From positions 16,068,001 to 16,132,000 of the forward strand of contig NC_053046.1 of NCBI RefSeq assembly GCF_003473485.1: 64,000 nt of DNA, written 5' to 3'. Within the stretch, counting starts at the first letter, position 1. Every line of letters begins with the position of its first letter. The DNA is from Medicago truncatula. Lineage: Eukaryota; Streptophyta; Magnoliopsida; Fabales; Fabaceae. A program made the translations under genes and the position numbers. Shown one piece after another: positions 47,473-59,122 of the stretch. The notes under the pieces are model-generated. The model was not told the DNA's origin. It did no database searches and saw only the letters and a list, made by a program, of their open reading frames with translations.

Positions 47473-50400
47473 TTTGTGTTTAACTATAAAAGGCAAAGAT
47501 TCACATAAGGTGGAAAATCTTTGACCTTTATTTGGTTTATTACTGCGTAGGGCTGTATTACTAATTTACTATTGTCCCTTCAGTTTTATTTTTATCAAGA
47601 CTGTTTTAGGCCCCAAAATTAATGGTTGAATTTTAAATACTTTCATACTTCCAAGATTTTGAATAGATGAAATTTTTCTGTGAAGTAGATGATTAAGTTT
47701 GCAAATTTGGTATCTCACCAATACATGTAAAGGTCCATAAATGAAGATTTTCACATGCCAACTTCAGATGCAGAGGATACACAATTCTACAGCAGCTCCT
47801 TTAGACTTAGCATGCAGAAAAGCCAAAATCAAATATGCAACATATAATAAAGATTCCTGCACAAACTTAAAGTTTGAAGCTTGATACTTTGTTTTATTCC
47901 ATATAACGAATCCATACTTCCAAATAAAAGCATTAGTATTGGCATATCACTCTCTAGTGTGTCAGTCATCTAGCTTTAGATGCCAAAAAGATTATCTTTT
48001 TTATAGCACAAATCCATATAGATATGGAAAATGCAGAAACTTAGAGATAATTTTTAGCCTCCACTGCTTATATGTGTTTGCCAACTTTGATTTGCATATA
48101 ATATCTTCCTTATAGATTCTCTACGAAAAAACATTCTTAACTGTTTGATTTGATGGTAATATGGTATATTTAGGAAAACTTACACCAGTGCTTTTGCTTT
48201 TAGTTTTAATTATTACTTCATACATGGTCTCATGGAATATGGGTTGTGCACGGTGGCTACGTACGGATCGGATCGTCCGATGAAAATTTTGATGGTTCTA
48301 ATCTTCAGCTTAGTATTTTAAATTTGGTATACTAAGCTTTAGATTAATAAAAATAAAAAACGACATTGAAATATGTACCGTCTGATCATCAGACGGTCCA
48401 CATATGGTTGACTGTGTAACACTGCAAACAATCCAAATTCAGTCTCATTGTCGTGATATTCTTTGTTTCTTTATTCATGCGGCTTTCAGATTATATACTA
48501 CGAGCATTTTTCTAAAAGTTTATGAAGCCTTCATGTTTGGATGTGCCTTTAACTTTATAGACAAAATATCAATTCCACGAATAAAGATCTTTTATACTAT
48601 ATGTTTTCACCAGTAGTGAAAACTTGATTTTTTTTTGTTGAATCTCATGATTTACAGGACTATTAGTTCTGTCATATGTTCTGTTTCACTTGAATTATTC
48701 ACTCTAGTGAATAGACAAACTAGGCTTTACAAGGAATGAGTGATCGATGATGACTAGAAATGGAGACTAGAAACGTGGTGGTACTTGCAAACACTACGAT
48801 ACTCGAGTCAACAATTGGGGGAGATTATTAGATATACATACACTTTATATAGTCTTGGTGGCTTTGATGACCATTTCTATTAGATATTCAGTTCGTTGTA
48901 CTTAGCAGATTATGGTTAAAAAGAGCGCTAGTAATACACTCTCTAACACTCGTAAATAAGTGCTTACTTTTAAGCCTATATGGGAATGAGACTGGTCTAG
49001 AAGAGTAGTATCACAAAAAAAGTTAAGGAAGGAACACCTCCTCATTGACTTCAGATACATGTAGAAAAAAAAACACTTATTTTAAGCTGTTCGAAAGTAT
49101 AGTTTCAAACAAAATATACCATCCAGAAGTATAATTTTGAAAACATGCCTAGTATTTTCAAATTATGGTTGGAAAAGTTGCTCCTTAAAGCTAATCGAGT
49201 GCATATATATAGTCATTTGATCCAGTTAGACTCAAATGGTACAGCTATATGTATATGTAGTGAAGCTATGCTATGTATATGATACATACAGAATAACCTA
49301 ATGCACCATAATATGCACAAAATAGCTGTAAGCCACCAATAGCATATACCAAACTGCTAATTATAAAACAACCTTTTAAAAAGAATATTTCTCATATGTC
49401 ATGTCCATCTTCCAGTCTAGTTGAATTAGGTATATTTTTCAAGTTAATGCTTATAAATATACATCAATAACAGACAAGTCATACAAATTACAAATTTTAC
49501 TAGTTTAGGTAGTGCTTTGTAGATGAATTAGAATAGAACACAACATAATATATGTGCTTTGTTCTATTTAGTTATTTTTAAAAGAAAACAAAATATATTA
49601 TGTTACAATTTTTAAAATACAACATAATATGTGTCTTGATTTCACTAAAAACTGAAATTGGAGAGAGGATAGTAGAACAGCCGCATTGGGAGTTTGAGAA
49701 CCAAGAAAAAAATTATTCTCAATCAATGAATTGTAGATTAGTCTCATAATCGGTCCAAATAATCAATGGAAAATACCCTTTTTGACTACGTTGAGTTTAA
49801 AACAAGTAAAAAGAGCGCATTCGAATAATATGTCTTGTCCCCTTTCTTTTATTTAGGCGGACCCTACAGGTCTTGCCATAATAATCTTGTTCGAGGAGTC
49901 TTGCCATAATACCGGCATGGCAAGTATTACATTAGCAAACTAACATAAGTCCAAAAAGTTCTAAGCAATGAACTAATCAGCATAAGGCCCTCATTCTCAC
50001 AACTCTCAAATTGATTAACTTTGCATATATGTCTATAGGTATAAATCACTGTCAAGTATATAAATACATATTGTAATATTCCACACCTCTAACATGTGCC
50101 ATAGGCAAAGCATCAATTCCTAAAGCAATTCATAACATTAATTTATCACTTGATGCTATGAATAACACAGTTATCCATGTATCTTCAAGGGGAAGCTATT
50201 ACAGTAAAAAGCATTAGATTCTCCAACAAAAATCACTTTTGGTTTTTTTAGTATAGTAAGATTCATGCATAATGGATAAGACACAAAAATGTGCCTTATG
50301 CTTTGGCCTTATTGAAAAATAGTATTAATGTGTTTGATGTGCTATAACATATTTATGTATATATTCTCCTAATCAAAGCTCTCATTCAAAGGAACCGGCT

Positions 50401-51111
50401 TATGCTATAGTTCTTATGCATATGTTCTTTTCTTTATTTCTATATAATTTGGTGTAGAGATTCTATATGATAACACCCTTTAGGTCCAATTAATGGATTA
50501 TTAGAGTACAAAGGTTGTATAGAAGTTGCAGCTGCAACTAAGAGTGGTTCAAAAGATATATTAAAGCATATAAGTATGTGGGCCATTTGTATGGCAGCCA
50601 TTGTTTGGTACATACTAAAGAGCATATAATTGGAATTAAAGATTGTAGCATACTTTGATGAAGATGTGCTCAAAGTACAAATTTGGAGAAAAAGTGAGAG
50701 AGAGTATGTGTGTATGAGGACATAAATTTTATTTTATTTTTGTGTAGGCTATAATTCCAAACATAGTACCAATGGAGTTAATAAAATACCTCAATATTAC
50801 AGTCCAATTGTAATGGTGATAAATTTTATAATATTATTGATATTGATATGAAATGAAATGATATATATCCAATAAAACCATTTAATTATTCTGTTTTATG
50901 ATAAATAAAAATAAAATTTAAAAGTTCAACATAATTGTCCATGAAATGACAACTTAATGCTAAGAGTTTGATTTTCTAACTCTAAGAATTGAAGTTGAAA
51001 TTCTCTCTTGGGGGGAGGTGTAGAATGACCTTAATGACACATTAATTAGTAATAATTTCATTCTTCTCCAATTTCTCTTTTCATAAAGTTGAGCACACTA
51101 CTTGTGTTAGG
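47473..51111. other. Spacer, no gene seen
   Basis: Long AT-rich spacer. I looked for splice-compatible frames, tRNAs and known plant microRNA sequences and recognised none. The short frames near 48404 and 50440 have no domain. Confidence 0.35.
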
Positions 51112-51272
51112 CCTATGTTGCACGAACACTTCTAATTGACGGTGTGTCTTAGTGTCTGACACCAACACTTGTGATTACATTGAATTATGTCAATTTCTCT
51201 AAATTTTGTAAGTGTCGACAAGTCCGTCTCAATGTCGTCTCAGTGTTCTTCTTTTTGTCCGTACTTCATAGG
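51112..51272 (+). repeat. GTGTC-type MITE copy
   Basis: It contains AGTGTCTGACACCAACACTT, GTGATTACATTGAATTATGT and CGTACTTCATAGG in family order. Confidence 0.6.
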
Positions 51273-52755
51273 CGGCCATCAATATTGCTGAAAATCACAG
51301 TCGCATGCAGCCAAGATTGCAATCACGTTGCGGCCGTTAAGACATAAAAAAGCTCGATGTTAACGGTCTAGATTGCTATTGCAAAAAAAAATTAAAAACA
51401 CATACCTTGTAACATTCTATCTTTGAAAACTAATTTTTGTTACTTATATAGAACTTGCATAATGAGTTCAATCATGTAACTTTTAAAATGCAAGACTTGA
51501 CTAACCCTTTAGATTTTAAATTTTCATGAACAAGAATGTTGAATGCCCACACAATCTAACATGTTTACACTGTGATCATATTTATTTCCTTTATGTTTTC
51601 TGCACTGTTTTATTCTTAATTTGCTTTTTTGTAGCTTTACTTTAGTAGTCAAATAAGAATAGATATAGACAAAATACTTTTTTTTCTTTTCAAAATCATG
51701 TTACTTCATGTTTTATTTTTGTTTTGGTTGGTGCATTTGGCCTAACAAAACATAAATGCATGAACATAGAACCAAATATTCCAATTGCAGCTCAAAATTA
51801 ACAAGTGCGATATTGCAGAGAATCGCAATCAAATGTGATTGATGCAACATCAATCATAGTTATAGGGTATACACAAATTTGTAGCGAATCGATTACCATA
51901 ATCCGGTTTTTGTTTACTATGCTTATTAACACTTAATAGCATGTCACAAATAATGTAGTAAATTACAAGTCCAGGTTTCAATAATCTTTTGTTAACAACA
52001 AGATTTTATACGGTGGTCAATCATTCTTGATATTGTGAAGAGTCGCAGTCAAATGTAATTGATGGCCGCAATTGCTACTGCAACTACAATTTTTGATATC
52101 GCACCGAGTTATTGTCAAATGCAACTTATATAGACGCAATTGATGTTGCGACTGATTTATTCATAAATCATGTAAATAATGTAGTAAATTAGTTTGATTC
52201 TATCCTTTTTCCCTTCCCCTATTTGATTCCACAAGCATGAGAGAGAGAGAGACACAACATGCAAGGAAACACAAAATCTTCCTTTAACAAAATTGTACGT
52301 AAAGGATAAGGAGTTCTTTTGGCACACCGTAGTTGCATTGCATGAAAATACACAAATCAAAGCAAAAGAATAGTGTCCTATATTGCTCCGTATAAAGCAA
52401 AGTGTTGCCTCCATGTCACGCTCAAAAATCTCTCCCACTCTCTCTCTCTCTCCCTCTCTTAGTTCGAGAAAGTATAGCATAATCCCTCCAACCTATAAAG
52501 AAAACCAACCACACCCCTTAATCCTTCGTAGTAAAAAAAATTCAACTCATAGCTACCTTATAGTTATACTACTCTTCCTTCTCTCCCTCTATTTTTCTCT
52601 CTTGTTTTCTTGCACTTCAATCATTATGCAATTATTATAGCCTTTTTTTTATCTTCTTCTATATGTCTTATAGTATAGGGTGAGACATCTTGCTTCATCC
52701 TATATAGTCCTATATGACATATAAATATAATATAACAAGAGAAAAAGCATTGCAT
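51273..52755. promoter_or_regulatory. Spacer and CLE gene 5' region
   Basis: 51270-51350 and 52010-52150 hold diverged phrases such as GCGGCCGTTAA and GATGGCCGCAATTGC typical of dispersed repeats. A (CT)n tract at 52437-52458 lies about 300 bp before the CLE start and could be in its leader or promoter. Confidence 0.3.
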
Positions 52756-54702
52756 ATGGATACTAATAGCAATACTAGTAGTAGTAGTTTTTTGTTTTCA
52801 AGGTTTTTCTTTAGAGTACTTGTAGTGGTGGGGTTTGTTTGTTTTATGGTTTTTAGTAGCTTAGTTAGTGGTGGAGGAACAGGACAAACAACTACAAGAC
52901 ATTGGTCAGAGGAAACACTCAAACATGATGATGAACAAGTTGTTGTTGGTAAAGACAAGGGTGTTGTTGTCAACCATGATGCACAATTGGATTTTAACTA
53001 TATGAGTAAAAGAAGAGTTCCTAATGGACCAGATCCTATTCACAACAGGTTTGTTTAGTTTATGTCTATAAATAATTTATAAATTTTTTATTGTTTTTTG
53101 TTTTTATGTTCAAATTTTGCCACTAATTAGGTATACATTGCTTTTAATAATAAATAAGAACATCTATTTATCTTCTATTTACTAGTAAAAAAAACTTGTC
53201 TTTTACTTTGCTTTTATTAACATGCTTCATTAACATGTCCGTGTTGCAATATAGGTTATAGTAAATTAGTAAGTATAATATATTATACAACATTTACAAA
53301 ATAGGATAGGAGGTTCGGCTCATCGAATTTGAGTTATGGTTCAATTGGTTCAACGTGGTTGAACCGAATAATGACTAATAAATAAATAGAAAGTAAAGAA
53401 ATATTAGAAGAGTATATAAAAGTAAACAAAAAATGAAAAAAAATAAAAATCGATTGAACCAATTGTGGTTCAATCAGTTTAACTCAGTTCAATTAAGGGC
53501 TCAATCTAGTTCGATTAGATTAGGGTTCAAACAAGATCAAACCAATCAAACAACAAATCAATTATCGGTTCAACCAGTTGATTTGACCTGTTCGGTTTGA
53601 TTTTTTAAACTTTGATATTATACCAAGGGCTATATAAGTGCCATTATTTAAAAATAAAAATAAAAACTAAGGGATATATAAGTGAAAAGAAAAGAAAAAC
53701 TAGTGCTTTTTTGTTTGAGTTATAATTTGATGTGAGACCATTATGTTCCTTTCCTAACACGTATTAGATAGTATTAGTTTTGGGATTTTTTTTGGTCCTT
53801 TCTATTCTTATCACATACCTTAATTAGATTAGATCTTCTTTCTCAAAGTACAATACACATATTATTTTATGTCTAATCTTTATCTTTTGCTTAACTCTGA
53901 CTTTAAAATCTTTATCCTGCTATATTGGAAACTTGACCAAAAAGAAAGCTAACTATGAAAACTGATTATCATGCTTTTAACTGTTTCATTGAATTGTTGA
54001 TTTAACTTCTTTTAACATTGATAGTCCTTTATAATAGGTTAAAATCTTTTAATATTAAAAAAAAGATAAAGTGTATGGTTAAGAACTTTATTCCACTTCT
54101 TAATTACTCATAAGCAATTAAAGTTATCCATGTCATTCTGTTTTCTCTGAATTAACAACTTTTTACCTTTTTTTGTTGTCTTTCTTTTGATTGCTTTATT
54201 TCTTTTAGCACAAGACACAAGCATGCATGAAGTTACACTTACTATGAAATAAAACCATTTCCTAAATATCTATTTCAAAATTCTAACTAGATCTTTACAT
54301 TAAATAAATTTGTCATTGAGTCTCATATCTAATCACAAATTATTAACAAATTCAGGATCTAACTTCAATTGTTTTTAGTTCATGGACCTCTATATTTAAA
54401 AATCTTCAAATATTTCAGGGACCAATTTTTTTTTTTTTTTTTTATCATGTAGCCTAGTGGCTGAAGCTCACATTTTTAAATATGGAGAAGTGGGGTACCT
54501 GGGGTTCGAACCCTGACCCTACATATATTATGTAATGTCCCTACCAATTGAGCTAAGCTCATGGGACCAGGAACCAATATATTATTCATCTATAATAATA
54601 ACTTTGAATTTCCCTTTAAGAGATCATTTGGTAACAATTTTTTTTTGGTAACATGTTTTCAGGAGAGCTGGAAATTCTGGTAGACCTCCTGGTCAAACTT
54701 AG
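52756..54702 (+). CDS. CLE signalling peptide precursor (CLE25/26-like)
   Basis: Two exons, 52756-53048 and 54663-54702, join to a 110-residue prepropeptide. Residues about 16-38 (RFFFRVLVVVGFVCFMVFSS) form a signal peptide. A variable acidic linker follows. The CLE dodecapeptide RVPNGPDPIHNR is at residues 87-98, preceded by a basic SKR processing context, with a short tail RAGNSGRPPGQT. This exact motif class, with an intron splitting the last Arg codon and an RPP-type tail, is what I know from Arabidopsis CLE25 and CLE26, which act in phloem/root development and drought signalling through CLV1/BAM-type receptor kinases. The orthology is inference. An upstream in-frame ATG at 52714 would add 14 residues before the signal peptide; I prefer 52756. 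The 1.6-kb intron holds repeats. Confidence 0.92.
53310..53615. repeat. Interspersed repeat with GGTTCAA phrases in the CLE intron
   Basis: GGTTCAATTGGTTCAACGTG, TTGAACCAATTGTGGTTCAA and GGTTCAACCAGTTGATTTGA recur in both orientations. A similar phrase set occurs near 43390-43540. Likely a non-autonomous DNA element; ends not defined. Confidence 0.45.
54450..54568. repeat. Composite two-headed SINE in the CLE intron
   Basis: A forward box-A-like TAGCCTAGTGGCTGAAGCTC lies at 54450, a shared palindromic box B GGGGTTCGAACCC at 54501-54513, and a reverse-oriented head reads GGTCCCATGAGCTTAGCTCA on the other strand (54568 downward). A T-run precedes it. It ends about 95 bp before the CLE exon 2 acceptor. 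Confidence 0.7.
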
Positions 54703-55839
54703 TCAACTGAGAATTAGAGAAGCTTCATCAAACATGCAGAAGATGACAAAAAAGGGCTAATGAAAGTGATTTCATTTACATCCCTAAGGTTCTTAGAATT
54801 TCTGGCTTGTATGCAAGGGCTAATCACACTTATGGAAATTGATTTGTTAAGGGAAGAGTTTTGTGGCCTTAAAAGGGAAAAGAGGAAAGTAGCTTGTGTC
54901 CCAAAGAAAATAAGTTCAAAAGAATAAAAAATTTGTTTCATGAAAAAACTGAAATTTAGTGAGTGTTACACTTTTTTTTTTTTTGAACTTATATTGTGAA
55001 GATGGGGTTGAGCTAGAGAGAAATTGAGAGTCACAAATTTCAATTGAAATTGAAATTGAAATCGAAATCGAAATCAGTGCTTGCATGTAAAGCAATTTAA
55101 CATTACTTTAAAATTTTAAAGCAAGAGAGATTTATGTACAAAATGTTGTAGCTATAGAAGCAGCCATATGCATATTTTTTAAGGGGAAAAAAATTATTGG
55201 CTTTGGTTTGCTCAATATTAAATTTGGAAATTCTATTTTGTTTTAAATTATTTATTGGAAAAGAATAGATGTGAGTTCCTAAAGTAAAAGTAAAAATTCC
55301 ACCATTTAAAGGTGTTGGGGAACATGTAAAAGAAGGGTGTTTGCATCTTATGTTAGTCTTTTTCACTAGATTCTTTTGTGAAGGTGGTGAAACTGGCATT
55401 TTGGTTTTTGGTCCATTCAAACATTTTTTTTAAATTTATTAGATTCTATAATTTTCAGAAGTGGTAAGAAAAGAATGAGATTATAAAATGAAAATGATAA
55501 AGGAGGAAAACAAACATATGGTCCTCAATGTTTCAAAGTGAAAAAATAAAAGATGCTCTCTCAACTCCAAAGCATTTTTATGATCTACTTTTTTTTCCTT
55601 GTTGTTTCTTTTTGATTGGATTGAGAAGCAAAGAATGTGTGCAAAGCAAGTGAGATTCAAATTGAGACGTTTAACAAAAAGGAAAAATAAATAATTTTGA
55701 ACTTGTTCTGCTTTTATTCATGAGATTTTAAGATATGTAAACTTATACATTGTAAATATGTGCTTGTAGTCCGACAAAGGAGCTTATACATTATGTAAGA
55801 ATTTGGATGTTTTCTTGTTAATTAGGTTTTGAATTTAGT
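54703..55839. other. CLE 3' flank, no other gene
   Basis: The 3' region of the CLE gene. A short GAAATT/GAAATC repeat occurs at 55041-55075. No further gene is supported. Confidence 0.35.
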
Positions 55840-55930
55840 CTCATTGTTGTAAAACCGGCTTCGTAGGATGAGATGCGTAACTATTTATAAATCGTTTTAG
55901 ATCTTACCTCTTTTCAATGTGAGATTTGAG
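55840..55930 (+). repeat. Fragment of the LTR-like interspersed repeat
   Basis: AAAACCGGCTTCGTAGGATG and CTATTTATAAATCGTTTTAG match the repeat at 44490-44780 in phrase and order. Confidence 0.4.
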
Positions 55931-56130
55931 TTTTTCTTAATAATGTCTAGGTTGATCATGGCATAAGTCCTATAGAAGATTAATAATTGTTATTCTCATA
56001 AATGAAGTATTTGATCGATCATTACAAATATGTCTGCAAAAATCTTATACAACCAAATATTTGAAAAGGTGGGGATAACTATTAATCTTAATAACTCAAA
56101 TTAGATCCAATCTCACAGTCTCACTTTATA

Positions 56131-56389
56131 TTCTTGGTCTTGGATTTGGAAGTTAAAACTCCCGGAAAAGTATAAGTTTCTCTTTTGGTTGGCTGTCCAC
56201 AACGCAATGCCTACTTTAATTTTGCTTAATCACAGAAACATAGTGCCCTCTGCTGTTTGTAACTGTTGCGTCCTCCAAAATGAAACTTTTCTCCGTTGTA
56301 TTAGGGATTGCAGCTATTCTAAGACTGTATGGCATCACCTCCGTGAAAACAAATTAAACGCACGTCTAGACTCACACTACAATTTGTAG
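56131..56389 (+). mobile_element. LINE zinc-binding RT fragment
   Basis: The open reading gives WIWKLKLPEKYKFLFWLAVH, then NAMPTLILLNHRN, a CNCC pair and CIRDCSYSKTVWHHL. This is the zinc-binding domain found near the C-terminus of plant non-LTR reverse transcriptases (zf-RVT). Only this domain is left, and it stops at 56387. Confidence 0.75.
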
Positions 56390-57078
56390 CTTCGGAAAAT
56401 TCACAGAAAATAAAAAAAATCAGGGAGATTTGGATTCCAAACAAGTGCTTAATCGGCTAATAACATGTTTTGATCTGAGTTGGGCAAACTTTTCTTGCAT
56501 TCCAAAGCTGTATGACTGATAATATGGAAGCAATGGTTTCTGGTGTTTTTTTGGTAATGCATCACAGCAGCTCCACCGCACGATTAATCACCATTTCAAA
56601 GTGTAATGGTTTTTTTATGAATTCCAAGGTATAGCTAAAATCGAAACTCAAGTCCACACCACGGTTTTTGTTCAATCCAAATTCCAAACACACCCTAGAC
56701 TCAAGTAGGCGTACATTAGTTTAACTTGCGCATAGACACCAGTTCACAGTAATATACATTAGAAGGCAATATATTCATTAGTAGCACCTATCTCAACTGT
56801 TTACAACAACTGTTTCTTTTGAGATATCAACTTATGCCACCTGGTGATCGGATAAGCTCAAGTACTCGACTGTTCAAAGCCGTACATTTGTAAATCAATC
56901 ATTTTACCAAACTACAAAGAAATTATCTAAAATCAAGAGACATCATGCAGTTTACTAAACATCTTCAAGGTCACTGATTATGTCTGATTGTTATGTAAAA
57001 CTATCAATAAGCACATGCTTGGCACCTATGATGCACGACGATTTTATCCTCTCCTAATGGAAACAAACTAACCATATT

Positions 57079-57340
57079 TTAGTTCACTTTATTTTCTTCT
57101 TCATTCACTTGATATTCATCATCATCTCCGTCTGTATTACTATCCTCGCCATCAGGTCTATTTATTTCAGAGAATCTGTTTAGCTCGAATCTACCTTCAT
57201 CTCCCATGAACTCAAGCCCAATTTTTGTGTCGCGCCTGCTTAACCAGTAGCCAACGCAGTAGTTTGTCCTCCTTGTTTAGGTAATGCAGCTCTTTGTTAA
57301 TTTCGGGTGTAGCCATCATGCTCACTTGCATCATTTGGCC
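57079..57340 (-). pseudogene. Unrecognised 3'-terminal exon-like remnant with one frameshift
   Basis: On the minus strand a TGTAG acceptor at 57341 opens a frame GQMMQVSMMATPEINKELHY. It runs to KED, where one extra A in AAAC shifts it. In the next frame it continues as NYCVGYWLSRRDTKIGLEF and FELNRFSEINRPDGED, with an acidic tail DGDDDEYQVNEEENKVN and TAA at 57079-57081. The length is 262 nt, one more than 87 codons, which fits a single-base insertion. I do not recognise the protein. I find no upstream exons, so it is either the relic of a real gene's last exon or part of an undetected gene. Confidence 0.45.
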
Positions 57341-57597
57341 CTACATTTATTAAAAACAGAAAACAACACATAACTTAACAGTTGCATAATTTCCATTCGA
57401 TGTTCCAGAAGAACATGCAACTCTATTTGTTTCATCAAAGGCAGACTCTCAAACTAAGAAATATGCAAGTTTGCTGAAACTTCTTCATCAGCAGCAAGTG
57501 GAAAACAGCACATTCAATAAACACTTGACTTTTAGAATTTTCAATAGGATGTTCTTCGAATTCATATTATTGAGTCACATTGACTATAATAGTCAGT

Positions 57598-57690
57598 GTT
57601 GTCAACCGTAGATATAGGAAAATAGCGGCATGTTCAAATTCCGCTAGGCAGCAGTACTATAGCGTTGCTATAGTCACTATTTGACAACAT
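57598..57690. mobile_element. Short hAT-type MITE-like element
   Basis: The ends TGTTGTCAA and TTGACAACA are inverted. Inside is ATAGCGGCATGTTCAAATTC followed by GCTATAGTCACTATT. A second partial copy follows at 57722-57775 (TTCAAATTCCGCTACCACTA). Confidence 0.5.
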
Positions 57691-58031
57691 TATGTACTAA
57701 ATTGCGTATCATGGAACAACAGCGATTAGTTCAAATTCCGCTACCACTATAGTTACTATTTAACAATAATGAGAATAGTAATATCCATATGGGGACTTAT
57801 TTATTGACCACTTTTTGTCTCCTATCCATGTCAAATTCTATTTGTTTACTTGAAGAACAAATATTGAGAACACAATAGTTTTCCAATGCATATATCCAAA
57901 TATAAATAATCTATTTAATTTAACTGCTTCAATAAATTAAGCTGCCTCCATAACCTTCTATTTAAACATCCAACAAATCAACTTCTAGTCTACCAAAAAT
58001 ATCCGATGTGGGACTTCAAATATTAGTCTCA

Positions 58032-58245
58032 CCACATGTTTAAGAGAAACTCTTGGGTGAACACAAAGATTTGGACTCTCTATTTGGTCACACATACATA
58101 AAAATGAAAAAGTAGAAAAAATAATAATTAAATAATAATTCATTTTCGAATGATTATAACATGTCCACTTTTTTGTGTGTGTGACCAAATAGAGGGTTCA
58201 AATCTTTGTGTCCACCCAAGAATTATTCCATGTTTAACACAACCA
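58032..58245. mobile_element. Fold-back MITE (about 210 bp)
   Basis: Left arm ACATGTTTAAGAGAAACTCT, CTTGGGTGAACACAAAGATT, then CTCTATTTGGTCACACA. Right arm is its near complement: TGTGTGTGACCAAATAGAGG, AATCTTTGTGTCCACCCAAG, then CCATGTTTAACACA. Arms about 65 bp. Just outside the left arm is CCGATGTGGGACTTC, a phrase from the LTR-like repeats. Confidence 0.7.
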
Positions 58246-59122
58246 TTCACTAAAATATGCCAAACCACCCCATGTTTTTAGCCAACTGCACCAAATTCCT
58301 TCCAAGGGCACACCTTATGATTCCTCCTCTATCCACAACCAAAGCTCTTATAGAAGGTTTAGGCCAAGTCAGTAAGCTTTTGTACAATAGCAGCAACTAG
58401 CCATTTATATTTCCTCTTTCTCATGATTCCTCCTCTATCTACAACCAAAACTCTTCTAATTTTATCCTTCTGTTACACTATATTTCTATCTTTAAAAAAT
58501 ACTTTATATTTTTACTAGTATTACGAACCGACGCGTACCGAAACTCTATATCCCTATGCGTACCAAATTCTTCTCATGTCGCGTACCGCGAACCCGTACC
58601 GCGTACCGATGCGAACCGCATATTATGTGACTATGGCTTGAACAAAAGCATGCAATCATAAGGTGGCATTTTTCTCTTCTTTCCTCCTACCTGGCTGCAT
58701 CATTACATACGAAGTCTTACCTGTTAGAAATTTAGGTCTTTATAAAAACAGATTTCATAACACATATTCAACAATTATGAATCAATAGCGGAAGCAAACA
58801 AAACATTTAACATGATTATGATTGGATCTACGAAATGTTTGATTTATCAAGGATATTAAAAATTAGGGTATTAGTCTTCGAGCCAGCCTTTAAACAACTG
58901 TGTAAAAACAAGAGACAATGCCATTACAAATTCAGTCTTGTGGGCCCCATTTCCTTCAATGAATCATAATTGACAGATTATTAAAAATGTTTGACTTGAA
59001 TCGTAACTACTTCTAAAGTTATATATATCGTTGGATATGATTTATTGACGGGGTAAACTTTTTTATTGCTAGTGATGTAGTATCAAAATGGTAAACAATA
59101 TATGAAACTCAAATTCTTGTAC
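58246..59122. other. Spacer where the kinase domain would be expected
   Basis: GCGTACCG-type phrases recur at 58527-58618 (ACGAACCGACGCGTACCG, CGCGTACCGCGAACCCGTAC), a dispersed-repeat signature. I find no protein-kinase motif on the minus strand although the LRR-RLK exons upstream would require one. Confidence 0.4.

Noticed and set aside
46000-52700. Possible microRNA or long non-coding RNA gene
   Set aside because: I compared by eye with common plant microRNA sequences and saw none; expression data would be needed to call a non-coding RNA.
52714-52755. Upstream in-frame ATG of the CLE gene
   Set aside because: It would put a polar 14-residue stretch in front of the signal peptide; the ATG at 52756 gives the usual layout.
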